From an uncultured Paenibacillaceae bacterium (GTDB lineage Bacteria > Bacillota > Bacilli > Aneurinibacillales > Aneurinibacillaceae), in assembly GCA_937874515.1 (NCBI GenBank), contig CALNBV010000124.1, positions 1 through 7,532 of the forward strand: a DNA stretch of 7,532 bases. The letters are read 5' to 3'. Shown in pieces: positions 5,368 to 7,532 of this stretch (the stretch's first letter is position 1; each line of letters begins with the position of its first letter). The position numbers and the translations under genes are program-made. Below the pieces are notes generated by a model, which saw only the letters and a list, made by a program, of their open reading frames with translations, did no database searches and was not told where the DNA came from.

Positions 5368-5382
5368 TAAGAAAAGGATATA

Positions 5383-5411
5383 TTGACACCTTTCATCTTT
5401 TGGGAGATAGT
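5383..5411 (+). promoter_or_regulatory. Sigma-A promoter of mtrB
   Basis: A perfect -35 TTGACA (5383-5388) and GATAGT (5406-5411, 4 of 6 matches) are separated by the ideal 17 nt. It lies in the folE-mtrB gap, 42 bases before the mtrB ATG. I see no terminator between folE and mtrB, so read-through from folE is also possible. Confidence 0.6.
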
Positions 5412-5453
5412 AATTTGTGGAGATTGAACGGACCTAAAGGGAGGATGGATTAA

Positions 5454-5681
5454 ATGAATCGAACTTCTAGCGATTTTATCATTATTAAAGCATTGGAAAG
5501 TGGCGTCAATGTGATTGGATTAACCCGTGGGGAATCCACCAAGTTTCACCATTCGGAAAAACTTGACAAGGGAGAAATTATGATTGCCCAGTTTACAGAA
5601 CACACATCTGCAATTAAAGTAAGAGGAAAAGCGATTATTCAAACCAGCAATGGTACCATGGATACACTCATCGAAGACTAA
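5454..5681 (+). CDS. mtrB: Tryptophan RNA-binding attenuation protein TRAP
   Basis: A 75-aa protein, the standard TRAP length. TRAP forms an 11-subunit ring that, with tryptophan bound, wraps GAG/UAG repeats in trp leader RNA, causing termination or blocking translation. The sequence follows B. subtilis TRAP closely through GVNVIGLTRG, TKFHHSEKLDKGE and AQFTEHTSAIKVRG. The RNA-binding residues are present as K36, K55 and R57 (K37, K56, R58 in B. subtilis, which is one residue longer at the N-terminus). The tryptophan-contact region around T24, T29 and T48 is also kept. The C-terminal tail (MDTLIED) differs and is acidic instead of basic. ATG 5454 has GGGAGG upstream with about 9 nt spacing. 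No trp genes are in the window, so its targets are elsewhere. Confidence 0.98.
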   Translation: MNRTSSDFIIIKALESGVNVIGLTRGESTKFHHSEKLDKGEIMIAQFTEHTSAIKVRGKAIIQTSNGTMDTLIED

Positions 5682-5705
5682 ACAAATAGGGGTATTATTG
5701 GTATC

Positions 5706-5731
5706 TTGACAACTTGTGAATGTGGTATACT
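5706..5731 (+). promoter_or_regulatory. Candidate promoter of the hepS-menG operon
   Basis: TATACT (5726-5731) is preceded by a TGn extension (5723-5725), giving an extended -10. A perfect TTGACA (5706-5711) is close by, but the spacer is only 14 nt, too short for standard sigma-A pairing. The extended -10 may therefore work with a weaker -35. The region lies in the 114-nt gap between mtrB and hepS. Confidence 0.4.
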
Positions 5732-5795
5732 TAAATGTATGGGTTTTTTGAGCTTTAAATAAGTGTGGGGAAAGTCAGATGGGGGAAAAAAGAAA

Positions 5796-6605
5796 ATGAA
5801 ACTTGTTAAAGGCCATTTACAGGAAGATATTTCGGCTATTTTTCAACAGGTCATGGACCAGGTGAACCATGAAGTTCTAACCCGATATGTAGAAAACCCG
5901 CCTATTTCCTTTCTGAGAATGAAATTGCTTTATTTATTTTTAACCCAGTTGGGATTGGCGAAATCAATGATTCATCGTTATACTGTTACAAGCTCCCTGG
6001 TGCAATTAGCCCTGGATAGCCATGAAAGCATTGGACAGGGAAAAGATGAAACCCTTCATGCTATTAGAACGCGCCAGTTGACAGTTCTTGCCGGGGACTT
6101 TTTTAGCAGTAAATATTACTACTTATTAGCCCGTTCAGGAGATGTTCGGGGTATACGCCAATTGGCGAAAGGAATTGAAAAAATTAACGAGTATAAAATG
6201 AAATTATACCGTGAAAAGAAGATGGATGCTGAAGATTATTTGCAACGCAAAACAGAAATTGAAGCCCAAATCCTTCTCTCCTTTGTAGAGGAAATGGCTT
6301 GCGATAAGAAAGAAATATGGCGTACTTTTATTTATCAAATGATTCTTATTGAACAATTAGTTCATGATTATGAAGCCTGCCGCTGGAATCACAATCCTGG
6401 CCAATACTTTGACATGTTAAGCCTGGAAAACGGGGCGTTTAATAGCTATCGCTTGTTAGTAAACAGAATTCATCAAGCTGTTTTTCAAGGTCGGAAATTA
6501 TTAAATGCTTTGTCAGATACGACAGTGTATGAAGATTTGAAACAGATGATCGATGAATTTGTAGCGAAATTGGACAACCAGAATGCGCTAGCGGAGGAGT
6601 TGTAA
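5796..6605 (+). CDS. hepS: Heptaprenyl diphosphate synthase component 1
   Basis: A 269-aa protein resembling HepS, the small non-catalytic subunit. With HepT it makes heptaprenyl diphosphate, the side chain of menaquinone-7. The best-conserved stretch is about residues 70-145, with VTSSLVQLALDSH, RQLTVLAGDFFSSKYYYLLA and INEYKMKLY, as in B. subtilis HepS. The RQLTVLAGD segment resembles part of the trans-prenyltransferase fold, but the DDxxD motifs are absent, as expected for this subunit. The rest is helical and weakly conserved. I place the start at ATG 5796, after GGGGGA (about 11 nt away); an in-frame GTG at 5763 would add 11 residues but has a poor ribosome binding site. The stop lies 3 bases before menG, so the two are co-transcribed. 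No hepT appears within the window. Confidence 0.88.
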   Translation: MKLVKGHLQEDISAIFQQVMDQVNHEVLTRYVENPPISFLRMKLLYLFLTQLGLAKSMIHRYTVTSSLVQLALDSHESIGQGKDETLHAIRTRQLTVLAGDFFSSKYYYLLARSGDVRGIRQLAKGIEKINEYKMKLYREKKMDAEDYLQRKTEIEAQILLSFVEEMACDKKEIWRTFIYQMILIEQLVHDYEACRWNHNPGQYFDMLSLENGAFNSYRLLVNRIHQAVFQGRKLLNALSDTTVYEDLKQMIDEFVAKLDNQNALAEEL

Positions 6606-6608
6606 GGG

Positions 6609-7328
6609 ATGAGTAAGCAATTAGGTGGGGAGGAAAAAGCCCAATTTGTTCATTCGGTTTTTGAATCCATTGCCAGAGAATATGACCGGATGAATTCAGT
6701 CATTAGTTTTGGTCGCCATGTGGCATGGCGCGAATATACAAATAAACGGATGGGTGTAAAACCTGGGGAAAAAGCCATCGACATTTGTTGTGGTACCTGT
6801 GATTGGACCATGAGTCTGGCTAAAGCTGTTGGTGCAAAAGGGGAAGTTGTGGGCCTGGATTTTAGCCAAAATATGCTCGATGTGGGACAAAAGAAAATTG
6901 ATGCAGAAGGTCTGAAACAGATTGGATTGGTGAACGGTGATGCTATGAAGATTCCCTTTCCAGATAACACCTTCGATTATGCAACCATTGGTTTTGCCTT
7001 AAGAAATGTTCCTGATTTGAAACAGGTGTTAAAAGAAATGGCAAGGGTCGTTAAACCTGGAGGGCAAGTGGTTTCCCTAGAGGTAAGCAAACCACCTTTT
7101 ATCCCATATCGAAAATTATTTTTCTTTTATTTCTATAATATTCTTCCAATTATTGCCCGATTTGTTGTTGATAAATATGAAGAGTATAGCTGGTTGCCGG
7201 CATCGTTAACAAACTTTCCAGACAGTAAACAGTTGGCGCAAATATTTGCAGAAGTGGGTCTGGAACAAGTTGAAACAAAGCTGTTTGTGGGAGGAGTTTC
7301 CGCTCTTCACATTGGATACAAGAAATAG
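6609..7328 (+). CDS. menG: Demethylmenaquinone methyltransferase (UbiE/MenG)
   Basis: A 239-aa class I SAM-dependent methyltransferase that methylates demethylmenaquinone to menaquinone, the last step of the pathway. Motif I is IDICCGTCDWT (residues 57-67), followed by VVGLDFSQNML. NGDAMKIPFPDNTFDYAT and FALRNVPD are UbiE/MenG signatures in the middle, and the C-terminal part carries PDSKQLAQIFAEVGL. Length equals the family's. ATG 6609 is preceded by GGAGGAG (6593-6599) with 9 nt spacing, a site that overlaps the end of hepS and couples translation. HepS makes the lipid tail precursor and MenG finishes the quinone ring, so the pair fits one menaquinone operon. The cysteine-rich motif I (C60, C61, C64) is near normal for Bacillales MenG. 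Confidence 0.97.
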   Translation: MSKQLGGEEKAQFVHSVFESIAREYDRMNSVISFGRHVAWREYTNKRMGVKPGEKAIDICCGTCDWTMSLAKAVGAKGEVVGLDFSQNMLDVGQKKIDAEGLKQIGLVNGDAMKIPFPDNTFDYATIGFALRNVPDLKQVLKEMARVVKPGGQVVSLEVSKPPFIPYRKLFFFYFYNILPIIARFVVDKYEEYSWLPASLTNFPDSKQLAQIFAEVGLEQVETKLFVGGVSALHIGYKK

Positions 7329-7340
7329 GTGGATTGTCGA

Positions 7341-7529
7341 ATGAAAAAGCTAAAGATTATTCTTGAAATGATAAAATTTGAACATACTATCTTTGCATTG
7401 CCTTTTGCATTTATTGGGGCGGTCATTGGCAGTTTTGTGGTAAATCATGATTGGCCAACCTGGTGGCAAATCTTATGGATTACCTTAGCTATGGCTGGTG
7501 CACGGAATGCTGCCATGGCCTTCAGTTGA
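7341..7529 (+). CDS. UbiA-family prenyltransferase (MqnP/MenA-like), N-terminal part ending at an in-frame TGA
   Basis: The 62-residue reading frame opens with a charged segment (MKKLKIILEMIKFEHTIFALPFAF), typical of UbiA-family enzymes related to 4-hydroxybenzoate prenyltransferase. The first membrane helix (about 19-35) and a second (about 47-62) follow. In the family, the sequence GAR-x-AAMAF runs straight into an NRxxD motif that binds the Mg-prenyl diphosphate. Here GARNAAMAF is followed by serine and TGA (7527-7529), three bases before the window ends. The start at ATG 7341 has AGGTGG (7327-7332) 8 nt upstream and follows menG by 12 bases. The short product could not be an active enzyme. 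Contig-edge error, a nonsense mutation or an insertion junction are all possible. The family call is firm; the broken state is uncertain. Confidence 0.8.
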   Translation: MKKLKIILEMIKFEHTIFALPFAFIGAVIGSFVVNHDWPTWWQILWITLAMAGARNAAMAFS

Positions 7530-7532
7530 AAA

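Noticed and set aside
5404..5443. GAG, TAG, GAG, GAG triplets in the mtrB leader as a TRAP autoregulatory site
   Set aside because: Spacers of 1, 9 and 18 nt do not fit the 2-3 nt spacing TRAP needs, and four triplets are too few.
5742..5748. T-run after mtrB as a terminator
   Set aside because: There is no stable GC-containing stem in front of the T-run.

Overview
The window is a chromosomal core segment of an endospore-forming, low-to-moderate-GC Firmicute of the order Bacillales. The evidence is the sporulation genes (spoVIF-like, spoIVA), the Bacillus-type TRAP protein MtrB, HU, HepS and MenG, strong AGGAGG-type ribosome binding sites, and a gene order close to the gpsA-yphE-yphF-spoIVA-hbs-mtrA-mtrB-hepS-menG block of Bacillus subtilis. 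I see no mobile element, CRISPR array, rRNA or tRNA. I cannot name the species.

Left part (1-1130): the 3' end of gpsA, a short spoVIF-like gene with a TTG start, and a bidirectional terminator. Facing them on the minus strand is a 157-aa gene I do not recognise. Both small genes have the same promoter-like box (GAACC[A/T]ATC, then CATAnnnTG at an identical 21-nt offset), which resembles sigma-K promoters. A third, poorer copy lies just before the shared terminator.

Middle part (1200-2620): a compact three-gene plus-strand operon coding for a small two-helix membrane protein (DUF2768/YphE-like), a [2Fe-2S] ferredoxin and a YphF-like lipoprotein, closed by a strong terminator. Then come spoIVA (TTG start, sigma-E-like promoter, own terminator) and hbs (HU). 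The hbs start codon lies in a 9-bp stem whose loop holds the Shine-Dalgarno sequence.

Right part (4680-7532): folE (GTP cyclohydrolase I), mtrB (TRAP), hepS and menG, followed by the start of a UbiA-family prenyltransferase. FolE opens folate synthesis and TRAP senses tryptophan. HepS supplies one subunit of heptaprenyl diphosphate synthase, and MenG methylates demethylmenaquinone. A UbiA-type gene where B. subtilis has hepT suggests that prenyl-quinone genes, possibly of the futalosine route, continue beyond the window. That reading frame hits a TGA three bases before the window ends, exactly where the conserved aspartate motif should begin.

Most of the window is ordinary conserved Bacillales sequence. 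The points most worth a second look are the paired sporulation-type promoters with the unknown minus-strand gene, the hbs start-codon hairpin, the interrupted UbiA reading frame and the ferredoxin inside the yphE-yphF pair.
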